From the NCBI RefSeq assembly GCF_021654035.1, contig NZ_JAJPDW010000001.1:62001-126000 (forward strand): a DNA stretch of 64,000 nucleotides, read 5' to 3'. Under the pieces are notes generated by a model. That model was not told the origin of the DNA. It made no database searches and worked only from the letters and a program-made list of their open reading frames with translations. Shown here in pieces: positions 37,537 to 46,866 of the stretch. Position numbers and translations under genes: made by a program. Position 1 is the first letter of the stretch; every line of letters begins with the position of its first letter. This DNA comes from Microbacterium aurantiacum (GTDB taxonomy: Bacteria > Actinomycetota > Actinomycetes > Actinomycetales > Microbacteriaceae).

Positions 37537-37659
37537 TGCGCCCCCTTCTCTGCGGTTCTCACGGGATGTGGACATATCGATCCTGCTCGATGAATCAACC
37601 CATGGTAGCTGTCGCCCATTCCCGCGCAGGTGAACGGAGGGTGTCCGCGCGGGGCCGGC

Positions 37660-39831
37660 TCACGGGGTGGCGGACATTCCACGCCGTCGCGCCCGGAGCT
37701 TCAGGACGGTGCGGACGACACCCAGGACGAAGAGCCCCCCGACGAGCACGGCCAGCGCGGTGATGCCCACGCCCTCCCACTCGGCGCGGACGTTGACCTC
37801 CACCCGCTCCGAGTCTCCGATCGCGATGCTGGCGGGACTCCGCAGCTGGAGGTCGATGACGACGTCGCCGCTGCCGACACGCGCCTGCACGGGCACCTCG
37901 ACGCGGGTGTTGCTCTGCGGAGAGGCGACCACCGGCGTCGCGCGCTGCACGTCGAGGCGGAGATCGCCCGGGGTGGCGTACAGCACGAGGTTGACCGGCC
38001 ATTCGAGGTCGTTGCGCACCCAGAACCGCAGCCCTGCGCCGGAGCCGAAGAGATTGATGGTGCTCGTCGGGAGGAGCTCCACGGAACTCAGCGTCGTCCG
38101 GGTGGTGCCGCGGTGCAGCTGAACGGCACGGGCGGCGGCATCGGGCTGATCGACCCATCCCACCGAGAGGAGCTGCAGGACCTCGGCGCGCTCCGGTCCG
38201 GTGAGGAGGGAAGGCTGGTCGAGGATCGTCGCAAAACGGCCGAGCGCATCCTCGTCGGCGATCAGAGCGGATGCCGCGTCGACGCGTTCGGCGGACGGGG
38301 CACCGTCGAGCGGGGTGACCGGTACGGCCGGCGAAGAGGCGAGGGCCCCGAGCGTGACCGCCGTGGCGCCGGGGTACTGCGCGGCGGCGGTCAGGACCGC
38401 CCGCAGCGCGACGCGGGAACGCTCGGCCTCGCGGTCGAGGGTCACCATGACGGGAAGGCCCGGGGTCTCGGCGGCCGCGAAGGACAGATAAGCGGATGCC
38501 GCCGCCAGGGGCGCGCCGCGGAGGGACCCCTCTTCGCGCAGGCTCGCCTCGTGGAGCGCGTCGGAGACCGCCGCGTCGTACACCAGCACCGCCGCGCCGT
38601 CCGCGTCACCACGGGCCGGCACGGTGCCACCGTCTGCCCCGGCGGTGGTCGCGGTGGAGGGGAGCATCGTCAGGGAGGAGCGACTGTCGGCCTCGATGCC
38701 GCCGAGTTGGGCGACCGAAGCGGGCGAGGTGGTTCCCGGTGCCGGCCAGAACACCGCGTCGCGACCGCCGCCGATGTCGAGCAGCTCGTCGGTGTCGGGG
38801 ATTACCGGTTCGCCCGGGACGACCGTCGCGGTGGGCGTGGGCGTCGGGGTGTCCGCGGGGGTCGGGGTGCTGCCCGGGGTCGGAGCGACCGGAACGAAGT
38901 CCTGCGGGGTCAGGAAGGACGCCAGCCCGAGCGGGCGGAGGGGCCGCTCGAGGCCCGCCGCGAGCTGGACCGCGACGTCGGCGTCGCCGTACTGCAGGGC
39001 GAAACGGGAGTTGGGGAGGGCAATCAGTCTCTCCAGCCACTGCGTCGCGGAGGCGGGGGCGCGGGAGCCGAGCGCGCGGATCGCGGCGGGGATGGCGGGG
39101 TCGACAGCGAGGATCGCCGGTGTGCCCTCCACCCCGTCGAGCTGACTCGTCAGCGCCCCGGTGGGAGCGGTCAGCGCGGCGAGCTCCGTCGCGCTGAGAA
39201 GGCCCGTGCTCAGGGCAGGAGCGGTCAGCGGGACGACGACCCCGATGGTCGTCTCAGCACCGTCATCGGGGACCACGACGACGCTGACCGCCGTGACGGT
39301 CTCCCCGTCGAGGTCGTAGCTCGCCGCGAGCGGGTAGACACCGGGGGCGCGTCCCGACAGCCGGGGGTCGTCGGCCTCGACCGAAATCCCTCCGGTGCGC
39401 TCGCCGCCCGCGGGCACCGCCTCGAGCTCGGTCGCGGCGACCTCCTCGAGCCCGTCGAGTCGTCCCTCGCCGTCGAGCCACGCCGTCAGTGCGGCCCGGT
39501 CGCGCACGGCCTCGCCGCCGAGCCACAGCCGAACCGGAACCGTCGGGGTGGCGGCATCCGTGCCGTTGGTGAGGGTCACCGACACCGCGAGTCGTTCGCC
39601 GGGGCGCAGGATGCCGGCCCCCAGCGGTGAGAGCGTGAAGGCGACCTCACCGGGCTCGGACACCGCCGCGGACGCGGTCGGTGTCGGGGTCGGCGCGGGG
39701 GTCGTGGCCGCATTCGCGGTCGTCGGTGCGAGGAGCAGCACGAGGCTCAGGAGCGCTGCGCCGACCGTCGCGCCGACGCGCCGGCGTCGCGGAGGACGGC
39801 GTGCGGGACGGGCGAGGGGGATCACGGTCAT
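37660..39831 (-). CDS. DUF6049 family secreted/membrane protein
   Basis: The 723-residue protein has a signal peptide (basic start, then LLSLVLLLAPTTANA, about residues 26-41), long extracellular Ig-like and alpha/beta parts, a Pro/Thr linker around 320-345, and a C-terminal membrane helix (ITALAVLVGGLFVLGVV) with a basic tail (RARRRG). This matches DUF6049, an actinobacterial envelope family encoded beside murJ and trxB; its mycobacterial counterpart is Rv3909. The function is unknown but the association suggests cell-wall assembly. Here murJ is not adjacent and trxB follows after ~120 bp. Confidence 0.85.
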   Translation of the reverse strand: MTVIPLARPARRPPRRRRVGATVGAALLSLVLLLAPTTANAATTPAPTPTPTASAAVSEPGEVAFTLSPLGAGILRPGERLAVSVTLTNGTDAATPTVPVRLWLGGEAVRDRAALTAWLDGEGRLDGLEEVAATELEAVPAGGERTGGISVEADDPRLSGRAPGVYPLAASYDLDGETVTAVSVVVVPDDGAETTIGVVVPLTAPALSTGLLSATELAALTAPTGALTSQLDGVEGTPAILAVDPAIPAAIRALGSRAPASATQWLERLIALPNSRFALQYGDADVAVQLAAGLERPLRPLGLASFLTPQDFVPVAPTPGSTPTPADTPTPTPTATVVPGEPVIPDTDELLDIGGGRDAVFWPAPGTTSPASVAQLGGIEADSRSSLTMLPSTATTAGADGGTVPARGDADGAAVLVYDAAVSDALHEASLREEGSLRGAPLAAASAYLSFAAAETPGLPVMVTLDREAERSRVALRAVLTAAAQYPGATAVTLGALASSPAVPVTPLDGAPSAERVDAASALIADEDALGRFATILDQPSLLTGPERAEVLQLLSVGWVDQPDAAARAVQLHRGTTRTTLSSVELLPTSTINLFGSGAGLRFWVRNDLEWPVNLVLYATPGDLRLDVQRATPVVASPQSNTRVEVPVQARVGSGDVVIDLQLRSPASIAIGDSERVEVNVRAEWEGVGITALAVLVGGLFVLGVVRTVLKLRARRRGMSATP

Positions 39832-39968
39832 ACGTTCGGTTCGCTCCCGTGCGATGTCGACCGCACGAATCGAAGGCGATTCTACGGTCCGCTTCCCCTC
39901 CGGCCCCTGAGAACGCTCCGCGAGGGCACACGCGGACCGGATGACGCGCGGCAGGGTTCAATGGTGGG

Positions 39969-41555
39969 GTGACCCCGCCCGCCACCCCGCCCGCCGTCCC
40001 GCCGCTTCCCCTCCCGACCGCCGACCGCGAGGGCTGCGAACGACTCGCCGCCGATCTCCGCGCCGCCGGCTTCACCGCCGACGGGGTGCGCTCCGCGTGG
40101 GGCGCCGACAACGACGACGCGGTCGGTCGCGGCGTGCGCGGGCCGGCGCTACGTGTCCTCGGCGACCGCGGCGACGCCCTCGCCGTCCTCGCGAGACTCC
40201 TCGTGCTCGGGATGCCGCAGGACGAGGCATCCGTCGCCGCCGCCCTCCCGCGCACGGGCGTCGCGGGCCTCTGCGCTCTGGGACTCGCGACGACCGACGG
40301 CACCCGCGTGGCCCCGACGGCGCTGATCCGCCCGCAGAGCTACGCCGTCGGCACCGGCGACGGCCACTGGTGGATCGCGAGCGACCTCGACGAGGCGGCC
40401 CTGGCGGGACCACTGCCGGAGGACCACGTCCTGGGGGTCGGGGGCGCGTCCTTCACGTTGGCCGAGCTGCAGCTGCCGACCCCCGCCGCGCGCGCCCTCG
40501 ACCTCGGCACCGGATGCGGCATCCAGGCCCTGCGCGCCCGGGAGCACGTCGCGGAGGTCGTCGCGACCGACATCTCCGAGCGTGGCCTCGCCTTCGCGCG
40601 GCTGAACGCCGCCCTCAACGGCGTCACCGGGATCGACGCGCGTGCGGGGAGCCTGTTCGCTCCGGTCGCCGGGGAGCGCTTCGACCGCGTCATCTCGAAC
40701 CCCCCGTTCGTCATCACCCCGCGACGCACCGGCGTCCCCGCGTACGAGTACCGCGACGGCGGGATGATCGGCGATGCGCTCGTGGCCTCCGTCATCCGCG
40801 ACGTGGGCGAGCATCTCGTCCCCGGCGGTGTCGCCCAGATGCTCGGCAACTGGGAGACGCGCGACGGTGTCCCGGGGCTGGAGCGCGTGCGCGAATGGGT
40901 CGACACGTCGCCGGTTCCGGTCGACGCATGGGTCGTCGAGCGCGAGCGCACCGACCCCCTCGCCTACGCCGAGCTGTGGATCCGCGACGGCGGAACCGTC
41001 CCGGGCACCCGCGAGTTCGATCGGCTCCTCGATGCCTGGCTCGAGGACTTCGCCGCGCGCGGCGTGACCGGGATCGGGTTCGGCTACGTCCTGCTCCGGC
41101 GCCCGGCCGGCGGTGACGCGCCGACCCTCGCCCGGTACGAGACGGTCACCCAGCCCCTTCCTCAGGGGGGCCTCGGTGCGCACCTCGCGGAGGCGCTCGC
41201 GGCCCACGACCGGCTCGCCGACATGGACGATGCGGCGGTCGCGGCATCCGTCCTCCGAGTCTCCGGCGACGTCACCGAGGTGCGTCATCATCGCCCGGGC
41301 GAGGAGGACCCGACGGTGATCGAACTGCGCCAGGGCGGCGGATTCGCGCGTTCCCTGTCGGTCGATCCGGCGCTCGCCGCCCTCGTCGGCGCGTGCGACG
41401 GGGATCTCGCCGTCGGCGCGCTCATCGACGCGATCGCCCAGCTGCTCGAGGTGGATGCCGGGGCCCTGCGCGCCGATCTCCTGCCGCGCGTGCGCGAGCT
41501 GCTCTTCACGGGATTCCTCGGCTTCGCACCGGATGCCGAGGGCGGGCCTCGGTAG
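39969..41555 (+). CDS. SAM-dependent methyltransferase (DUF7059-type)
   Basis: The 528-residue protein has an N-terminal helical domain (about 1-150), a Rossmann methyltransferase core with ALDLGTGCGIQALRA (SAM loop) and the catalytic NPPF in RVISNPPFVITP, which resembles N5-glutamine or N6-adenine methylases. A C-terminal domain of ~180 residues follows. Large methyltransferases of this type are conserved in actinobacteria next to pcnA. The substrate is unknown. GTG 39969 follows TTCAAT at leaderless spacing. Its stop codon forms part of the promoter element of the next gene. Confidence 0.85.
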   Translation: MTPPATPPAVPPLPLPTADREGCERLAADLRAAGFTADGVRSAWGADNDDAVGRGVRGPALRVLGDRGDALAVLARLLVLGMPQDEASVAAALPRTGVAGLCALGLATTDGTRVAPTALIRPQSYAVGTGDGHWWIASDLDEAALAGPLPEDHVLGVGGASFTLAELQLPTPAARALDLGTGCGIQALRAREHVAEVVATDISERGLAFARLNAALNGVTGIDARAGSLFAPVAGERFDRVISNPPFVITPRRTGVPAYEYRDGGMIGDALVASVIRDVGEHLVPGGVAQMLGNWETRDGVPGLERVREWVDTSPVPVDAWVVERERTDPLAYAELWIRDGGTVPGTREFDRLLDAWLEDFAARGVTGIGFGYVLLRRPAGGDAPTLARYETVTQPLPQGGLGAHLAEALAAHDRLADMDDAAVAASVLRVSGDVTEVRHHRPGEEDPTVIELRQGGGFARSLSVDPALAALVGACDGDLAVGALIDAIAQLLEVDAGALRADLLPRVRELLFTGFLGFAPDAEGGPR

Positions 41556-41558
41556 GCT
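41553..41558 (+). promoter_or_regulatory. Candidate -10 element for cca (leaderless)
   Basis: TAGGCT includes the TAG stop of the upstream gene and ends 6 bp before the next ATG. Confidence 0.4.
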
Positions 41559-41564
41559 CAAGGG

Positions 41565-42989
41565 ATGCTCAACATGGCCGAGGGCATCGCGCGTCTCGGC
41601 GCGCTCGCCGAGTCCCGCGTGGTGTCCACGCTCGCCGACGCGTTCGCCGCGGCGGGCCGCGATCTCGCCGTCGTCGGTGGTCCGGTGCGCGACGCGCTGC
41701 TCGGACGCACGACGAACGACCTCGATTTCACCACCGATGCGCGCCCGGACGAGATCCTCGCGATCGTCACCCCGATCTCCTCCGTCCAGTGGGATGTCGG
41801 ACGCGCGTTCGGCACGATCGGCGCGAAGGTCGCCGGGGAACAGGTGGAGATCACCACGTACCGCGCGGACAGCTACGACGGGGTGACGCGCAAGCCCACC
41901 GTGGAGTTCGGCGACACGCTCGAGGGCGACCTCGTCCGCCGCGACTTCACCGTGAACGCCATGGCGCTGCGTGTCCCCGCGAAGACGCTCGTCGACCCGA
42001 CCGGCGGTGTCGAAGACCTCCTCGCCCTGACACTGCGGACCCCGGCCGATCCCGAGGTGAGCTTCGGCGACGACCCGCTGCGGATGCTGCGTGCGGCGCG
42101 CTTCGCCGCCCAGCTCGGCTTCGAGGTCGCTTCCGACACGGTCGCGGCCATGGCGCGGCTGCGCTCGTCGCTGTCGATCGTCAGCCCCGAGCGGGTGCAG
42201 GGCGAGCTGGTGCGACTCCTCGCCTCCGACGACCCGGTGCGCGGCATCCGGATGCTGGTGGAGACGGGGTTGATGGAGGAGTTCCTCCCGGAGGTACCGG
42301 CCCTCCGTCTCGAGGTGGATGAGCACCACCACCACAAGGACGTCTACGAGCACTCGCTGACCGTTCTGCGGCAGGCGATCGAGCTCGAGCACGCGCGCCA
42401 CCCGGGGGCCGCGCCGGATGTGCCCCTGCGCATCGCGGCGCTCCTCCACGACATCGGCAAGCCCGCCACGCGCCGCCTCGAGAGCGGCGGCGGCGTGACG
42501 TTCTACCACCATGACGTCAAGGGTGCGCGGATGGCGCGCAAGCGCCTGAACGCCCTGCGGTTCGACGCGGCGACCACCACGGCGGTGACCCGACTCATCG
42601 AGCTGCACCTGCGGTTCTTCGGGTACGCCGAGGGGGCGTGGACGGATTCCGCCGTGCGGCGCTACGTCCGCGACGCGGGCGATGAGCTCGAGCGCCTGCA
42701 CATCCTCACCCGCGCGGACGTCACCACCCGCAACGCCCGCAAAGCGCGACGGCTGGCGAGCGCGTACGACGACATCGAGCGCCGCATCGACGAACTGGCC
42801 GAGGCGGAGGAGCTGGGCGCGATGCGCCCGGAACTCGACGGGAACCGCATCCAGGAGGTGCTCGGCATCAGCCCGGGTCGCGAGGTGGGCGAGGCGTACC
42901 GCTTCCTGCTCGATCTGCGCCTGGACGAGGGCATCGTCGGCGAGGAGGAGGCCGAGCGGCGCCTGCTCGCCTGGTGGGCGTCGCGCTGA
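41565..42989 (+). CDS. pcnA: CCA tRNA nucleotidyltransferase / poly(A) polymerase family (PcnA)
   Basis: The 474-residue enzyme adds or repairs tRNA CCA ends; none of the tRNAs seen here encodes CCA, so the activity is needed. The nucleotidyltransferase head has GGPVRDALLGR and the metal-binding DLDFTTDAR, then RRDFTVNAMA and the template-binding region with DDPLRMLRAARF. A C-terminal HD domain follows (HHHHKDVYEHSL, LLHDIGKPATR, HHDVKGARMA). HD-containing forms may also remove 2',3'-cyclic phosphates. The context (methyltransferase, DUF6049) is conserved. Confidence 0.92.
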   Translation: MLNMAEGIARLGALAESRVVSTLADAFAAAGRDLAVVGGPVRDALLGRTTNDLDFTTDARPDEILAIVTPISSVQWDVGRAFGTIGAKVAGEQVEITTYRADSYDGVTRKPTVEFGDTLEGDLVRRDFTVNAMALRVPAKTLVDPTGGVEDLLALTLRTPADPEVSFGDDPLRMLRAARFAAQLGFEVASDTVAAMARLRSSLSIVSPERVQGELVRLLASDDPVRGIRMLVETGLMEEFLPEVPALRLEVDEHHHHKDVYEHSLTVLRQAIELEHARHPGAAPDVPLRIAALLHDIGKPATRRLESGGGVTFYHHDVKGARMARKRLNALRFDAATTTAVTRLIELHLRFFGYAEGAWTDSAVRRYVRDAGDELERLHILTRADVTTRNARKARRLASAYDDIERRIDELAEAEELGAMRPELDGNRIQEVLGISPGREVGEAYRFLLDLRLDEGIVGEEEAERRLLAWWASR

Positions 42990-43016
42990 CCCCCGGCGAG
43001 CCGGCGCCGTCGAAGC

Positions 43017-43544
43017 TCAGATCCCGGAGTCCTTCAGGGAGCCGGTGGTCTTGCCGGCCGGGTCCATGATCAGGCACGACACCAGACGGTCGTCGAACTC
43101 CTCCCAGCCCTGCTGGGTCGGCATATACGAGCTGAACAGCAGCGTCGACTCCTCGTACGGCAGGCCGACGAATACCTCGAACTGGGCGTAGCAGCCCTCA
43201 TCGGCCTGCTGGCCGACGACGTCGACGCCCGGCCATTCGCCGTCGTCGAGGGTGATCTCGCCGAACACCTCCATGTCGTGCGGCTCGCTGCAGGGCACGA
43301 GGGGGACGTCGGAGATCTCCTCGCCGGTCTGCTCGTCGAGGCAGTCGCCGACGGACAGGGTGAAGACGTCGGCCTGGCCCGATTCGGTGACCTCTCCGCT
43401 GTCCTCGTCGCGGACGGCGGTGTCGCCTCCGGTGAGGTCGCCGACGGAGGCGGTGCAGCCGCTGAGGAGGAAGGCGGCCGTCAGGGCGGCCAGGACGGGG
43501 AGGGATCGAGTCAAACGCACCCGCAGATTCTGACAGAACCGCAT
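43017..43544 (-). CDS. Septum-formation-family lipoprotein
   Basis: The 175-residue protein has a type II signal peptide with lipobox LLSGC (about residue 33), an acidic linker, and an extracellular domain with paired cysteines (VGDCLDEQTGE, LVPCSEPHDMEVFGEI, EGCYAQFEVFVG, VSCLIMD). This is the 'septum formation' family fold found in many actinobacterial lipoproteins and kinases. ATG 43544 is chosen because GGGGAACGC precedes it. It is convergent with pcnA and divergent from the carboxypeptidase gene. Confidence 0.8.
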   Translation of the reverse strand: MRFCQNLRVRLTRSLPVLAALTAAFLLSGCTASVGDLTGGDTAVRDEDSGEVTESGQADVFTLSVGDCLDEQTGEEISDVPLVPCSEPHDMEVFGEITLDDGEWPGVDVVGQQADEGCYAQFEVFVGLPYEESTLLFSSYMPTQQGWEEFDDRLVSCLIMDPAGKTTGSLKDSGI

Positions 43545-43633
43545 GCGTTCCCCATGTCTGCGTGGCGTTTGTCTCACGCCGCTTGATGGAGCGGTAACAT
43601 CGCGCCGCTCGGCGGAAACACAGTGTCCCTAGG

Positions 43634-46600
43634 GTGACGGCGACCAACCTGAAGTGGAGCCCATCCGTGCTGAAACGCCTCATCGCCGGGGTGGGGTGCG
43701 CCGCGGTCCTCGCCACCGCCGCCGTCGTCGCCACCCCCGCCTTCGCCGCCGTCGAATCGCCGGCGATCCCCCTCGTCCGACCCGCATCGCCGCTGATCGA
43801 CATGCCGACGCAGTACCCGGTGCAGCCGGCGCTGCAGGTCTTCCCGGATCTGGAGACGGATGCCTCGATCCTGCGCGGCGTGATCCCCTACGACGAGATC
43901 GCACCGTTCCTCACGCGCGTCATGGCGGAGTCGAACCGGGTGTCGACCCAGGTCGTGGGGACGTCCCAGCAAGGCCGCGACATCTACCTCGTCACTGTGA
44001 CGAGCCCGGAGACGCCCGAGCAGACCGCCCAGCAGGATGCCTGGCGCACGAAGGTCAAGTACGACCCTGCGGCCGCGGCCGCGGACACCGCGCTGAAGGA
44101 CGGCTACAAGATCCCCGTCTGGTTCAACAGCAACATCCACGGCAACGAGTGGGAGGGCACCGACGCCACCCTGAACTACATCGAGAAGCTCGCCACCAGC
44201 GATGACCCGGCGGTGCTCGACTTCATCTCGAACAACCGGCTGTACTTCACCGTGACGAACAACCCCGACGGCCGCGCGCTCGGCCAGCGGGGGACGGTCA
44301 ACGGCTACGACCCCAACCGCGACTTCATCACCGGCGCCTCGGCCGAGGCGTCGCTGACCCGTGATCTCGCGAGCGTCATCCAGCCGACGTACTTCATCGA
44401 CATCCACGGGTACACCAATGTGCTTCAGGTCGAGCCCTGCGGACCCCCGCACGGCGAGAACTACGAGTACGACCTGTTCCTCCCGCACGCGTACTCCACG
44501 GCGCTCGAGATCGAGAAGGCCGTCGTCGAGGCGAACATCCCCGGCAACACCTACCTCGCCGAGAACGGGTCGGCGACGACCACGAACACCGGGAAGATCA
44601 AGATCCCGTACCGCGACATCCGCTCGGGCTGGGACGACTGGCCCCCGATCTTCGCACCGCAGTACGTGGCGTACCAGGGCGCGATCACCAACACGGTCGA
44701 GCTGCCGCTCGGGCGCCTGAACCCCGCGTCGGACCCCCGGAACGCCGAGCGGGCCGCGGTGAACATCGAGGTCGCCGAGATCGTCGTCGAGACGGTCGTG
44801 GACTACGTCGCCGACAACGGCGCCGCGCTCCTCGACAATCAGATCGAGATCTTCCGTCGCGGCCTCGCGGGTGAACCGAGCGTCGTCATCCCCGCCGACA
44901 TCACCGCCGAACAGCTCCCCGCGGGCGTGCCGACCGAGTGGGTCGACATCTGGGACGAGACCGACATTTACAACGCCGACTACCCGCGCGCCTACGTCAT
45001 CCCGGCCGGGGATGACCAGCGCTCGGAGTCTGACGCGCAGACCCTCGCCCAGATGCTGCTGGTCAACAACATCGAGGTGTCGCGGACGACCGCGCCCTTC
45101 ACCGTGGACGGCGTGACCTACGAGCCCGGCTCGTTCTACGTCGACATGCACCAGCCGCTCCGAGGTCTTGCGAACGTGCTGCTCGCCGACGGATCAGACA
45201 TCTCCGAGCGCGTCCCCGACATGTACGACATCTCCGCATGGAGCCTGTCGCTGCTGTGGGGCGCCGATGTCGACGCGATCGGCACGACGACGGATGCAGC
45301 CCCCGCGGTCTCGGTCGAGCCGGTGACCGAGGCGCCCTTGACGGGATCGATTCCGGATGCCGGCACCTACCTGGCCTTCGAGCCGCGCGGCGTTGCCGAC
45401 CACCAGGCGATCGTCGAGCTCCTCGGGGAGGGCATCGCGCTGTCGCAGATCCCCGACGGCACGGTGATCCTGCGTCGTGACGAGGCGGGGGCGGCGGCTG
45501 CCGCCGCGGTCGCTGACATCTACGGCGTGGACTTCGTCGCCGTCGATGGGCGCGCCATCCGCGACGGCGAGAGCACGGCGCTGCGCCTCCCGCGCATCGG
45601 CTACGTCAACGTCTCGGACGATCGCGACATGCTCACCAAGCTCGGATTCACCGACCTCGTGCCGGTGACGAGTGCGACGATCACCGCCGGCACGGTCGAC
45701 CTGTCTTCGATCGACCTGTTGTTCGTGGGTGCCAACCTGACCTTCAACCAGAATCAGCAGGCCGGCCGCGACGCCGTCGCCGCGTACATCGCCGCGGGCA
45801 AGCCCGTGGTCGGTCGCGGTGCCCCGGGTGCCGCGTTCGCGAGTACTTTCGGCGTCACCACCGCCACGTCGGTGACCGGAACGAGCGGGTCCAACGGCAT
45901 CGCGCGGGTCGACACGCCGGCCGACGGCATCCTCGGGGACTACCCCCAGGACACCGCGTTCGGCTCGTCGTTCGTCTGGTTCACCGGACTCGGCGAGAAC
46001 GCCACGGTCGAGCAGTCCTACGCCGCGGCGGACCTGTTCGTCTCCGGGCACTGGGCGGGCTCGCAGGCCGGACGCACCCAGGCGGACGCCGCGGGCCAGC
46101 CCTCGGCGTTCTCGGCGGTCGGCCCCACGGGCACCCGCGCGTTCGTCTTCGGCACCTCGCCGTCGTACCGCAACCACCCGGTGGGGGCGTTCAGCGATGT
46201 GGCGCGGGCCATCTTCTGGGCCGCGGGCGAAGGTACGGCGGTCACCCCGCCCGGACCGGTCATCGAGGAGGACCTCGTCGATGAGAACCGCGGTGGCGTG
46301 AGCGTTCCCGACACGGCCGCCCCGGGCGAGACGATCACCGTCACGATCCCCGGGAGCGACCCGACCGTCTCGGTGCTGCTCTTCTCGGACCCGATCGACC
46401 TCGGTGAGTTCGAGGTGACGGGAACGATCGAGGTGACGATCCCCGAGGACATGCCGCTCGGCGATCACAAGCTCGCCGTGCTCGGCGCGGAGAGCCGCCT
46501 GATCGGCTGGGACGACATCCGCATTGAGCTCCCGGTCGAGCCGACGCCGGACCCGACCCCGGACCCGACCCCGGACCCGGAGCCCACCCCGACGCCGGAC

Positions 46601-46795
46601 CCGACGCCCACGGCCGAGCCGACGCCGACCTCGTCGGCCACCCCGGCTCCGGCATCCGGATCCGATCCGGGTGACCTGGCGGTCACCGGTGGATCGAGCC
46701 CCGCGCCCTTCGTGATCGGCGCGCTGATCCTCGGGCTCCTCGGAACCGCGGCGACCTTCGTCGCCCGGGCACGGATGCGGGCCCGCACGGAGTAG
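43634..46795 (+). CDS. Secreted M14-family zinc carboxypeptidase with LAVTG sorting signal
   Basis: The 1053-residue protein has a signal peptide (about 1-38, ending TPAFA). Its M14 peptidase domain shows the zinc ligands H-x-x-E in NIHGNEWEG and a later His in YFIDIHGYTN, with NPDGRALGQRG as the substrate-binding region. Next come a large region that includes a class I amidotransferase-like part (IDLLFVGANLTF), an Ig-like domain and a PT/DP repeat spacer. The C-terminus is a full sorting signal: LAVTG, a hydrophobic stretch and RARMRARTE. LAxTG is the class E sortase signal, so SrtE at 13988-14764 is the likely anchor enzyme. Substrate peptides are unknown. Confidence 0.87.
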   Translation: MTATNLKWSPSVLKRLIAGVGCAAVLATAAVVATPAFAAVESPAIPLVRPASPLIDMPTQYPVQPALQVFPDLETDASILRGVIPYDEIAPFLTRVMAESNRVSTQVVGTSQQGRDIYLVTVTSPETPEQTAQQDAWRTKVKYDPAAAAADTALKDGYKIPVWFNSNIHGNEWEGTDATLNYIEKLATSDDPAVLDFISNNRLYFTVTNNPDGRALGQRGTVNGYDPNRDFITGASAEASLTRDLASVIQPTYFIDIHGYTNVLQVEPCGPPHGENYEYDLFLPHAYSTALEIEKAVVEANIPGNTYLAENGSATTTNTGKIKIPYRDIRSGWDDWPPIFAPQYVAYQGAITNTVELPLGRLNPASDPRNAERAAVNIEVAEIVVETVVDYVADNGAALLDNQIEIFRRGLAGEPSVVIPADITAEQLPAGVPTEWVDIWDETDIYNADYPRAYVIPAGDDQRSESDAQTLAQMLLVNNIEVSRTTAPFTVDGVTYEPGSFYVDMHQPLRGLANVLLADGSDISERVPDMYDISAWSLSLLWGADVDAIGTTTDAAPAVSVEPVTEAPLTGSIPDAGTYLAFEPRGVADHQAIVELLGEGIALSQIPDGTVILRRDEAGAAAAAAVADIYGVDFVAVDGRAIRDGESTALRLPRIGYVNVSDDRDMLTKLGFTDLVPVTSATITAGTVDLSSIDLLFVGANLTFNQNQQAGRDAVAAYIAAGKPVVGRGAPGAAFASTFGVTTATSVTGTSGSNGIARVDTPADGILGDYPQDTAFGSSFVWFTGLGENATVEQSYAAADLFVSGHWAGSQAGRTQADAAGQPSAFSAVGPTGTRAFVFGTSPSYRNHPVGAFSDVARAIFWAAGEGTAVTPPGPVIEEDLVDENRGGVSVPDTAAPGETITVTIPGSDPTVSVLLFSDPIDLGEFEVTGTIEVTIPEDMPLGDHKLAVLGAESRLIGWDDIRIELPVEPTPDPTPDPTPDPEPTPTPDPTPTAEPTPTSSATPAPASGSDPGDLAVTGGSSPAPFVIGALILGLLGTAATFVARARMRARTE

Positions 46796-46807
46796 AAGCG
46801 CACGCGA

Positions 46808-46850
46808 AAGCGCCCGGTCCGGCAGAGGTGTTCTGTCGGACCGGGCGCTT
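46808..46850. terminator. Terminator between the carboxypeptidase and alcohol dehydrogenase genes
   Basis: AAGCGCCCGGTCC and GGACCGGGCGCTT form a perfect 13-bp stem with a 17-nt loop between convergent genes. Confidence 0.8.
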
Positions 46851-46866
46851 CGCGCGTGGGATTGCC

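Noticed and set aside
46539..46640. Repetitive DPTPDP-coding stretch as a DNA repeat element
   Set aside because: It encodes the wall-spanning spacer of the carboxypeptidase; such proline/threonine repeats are normal in anchored proteins.
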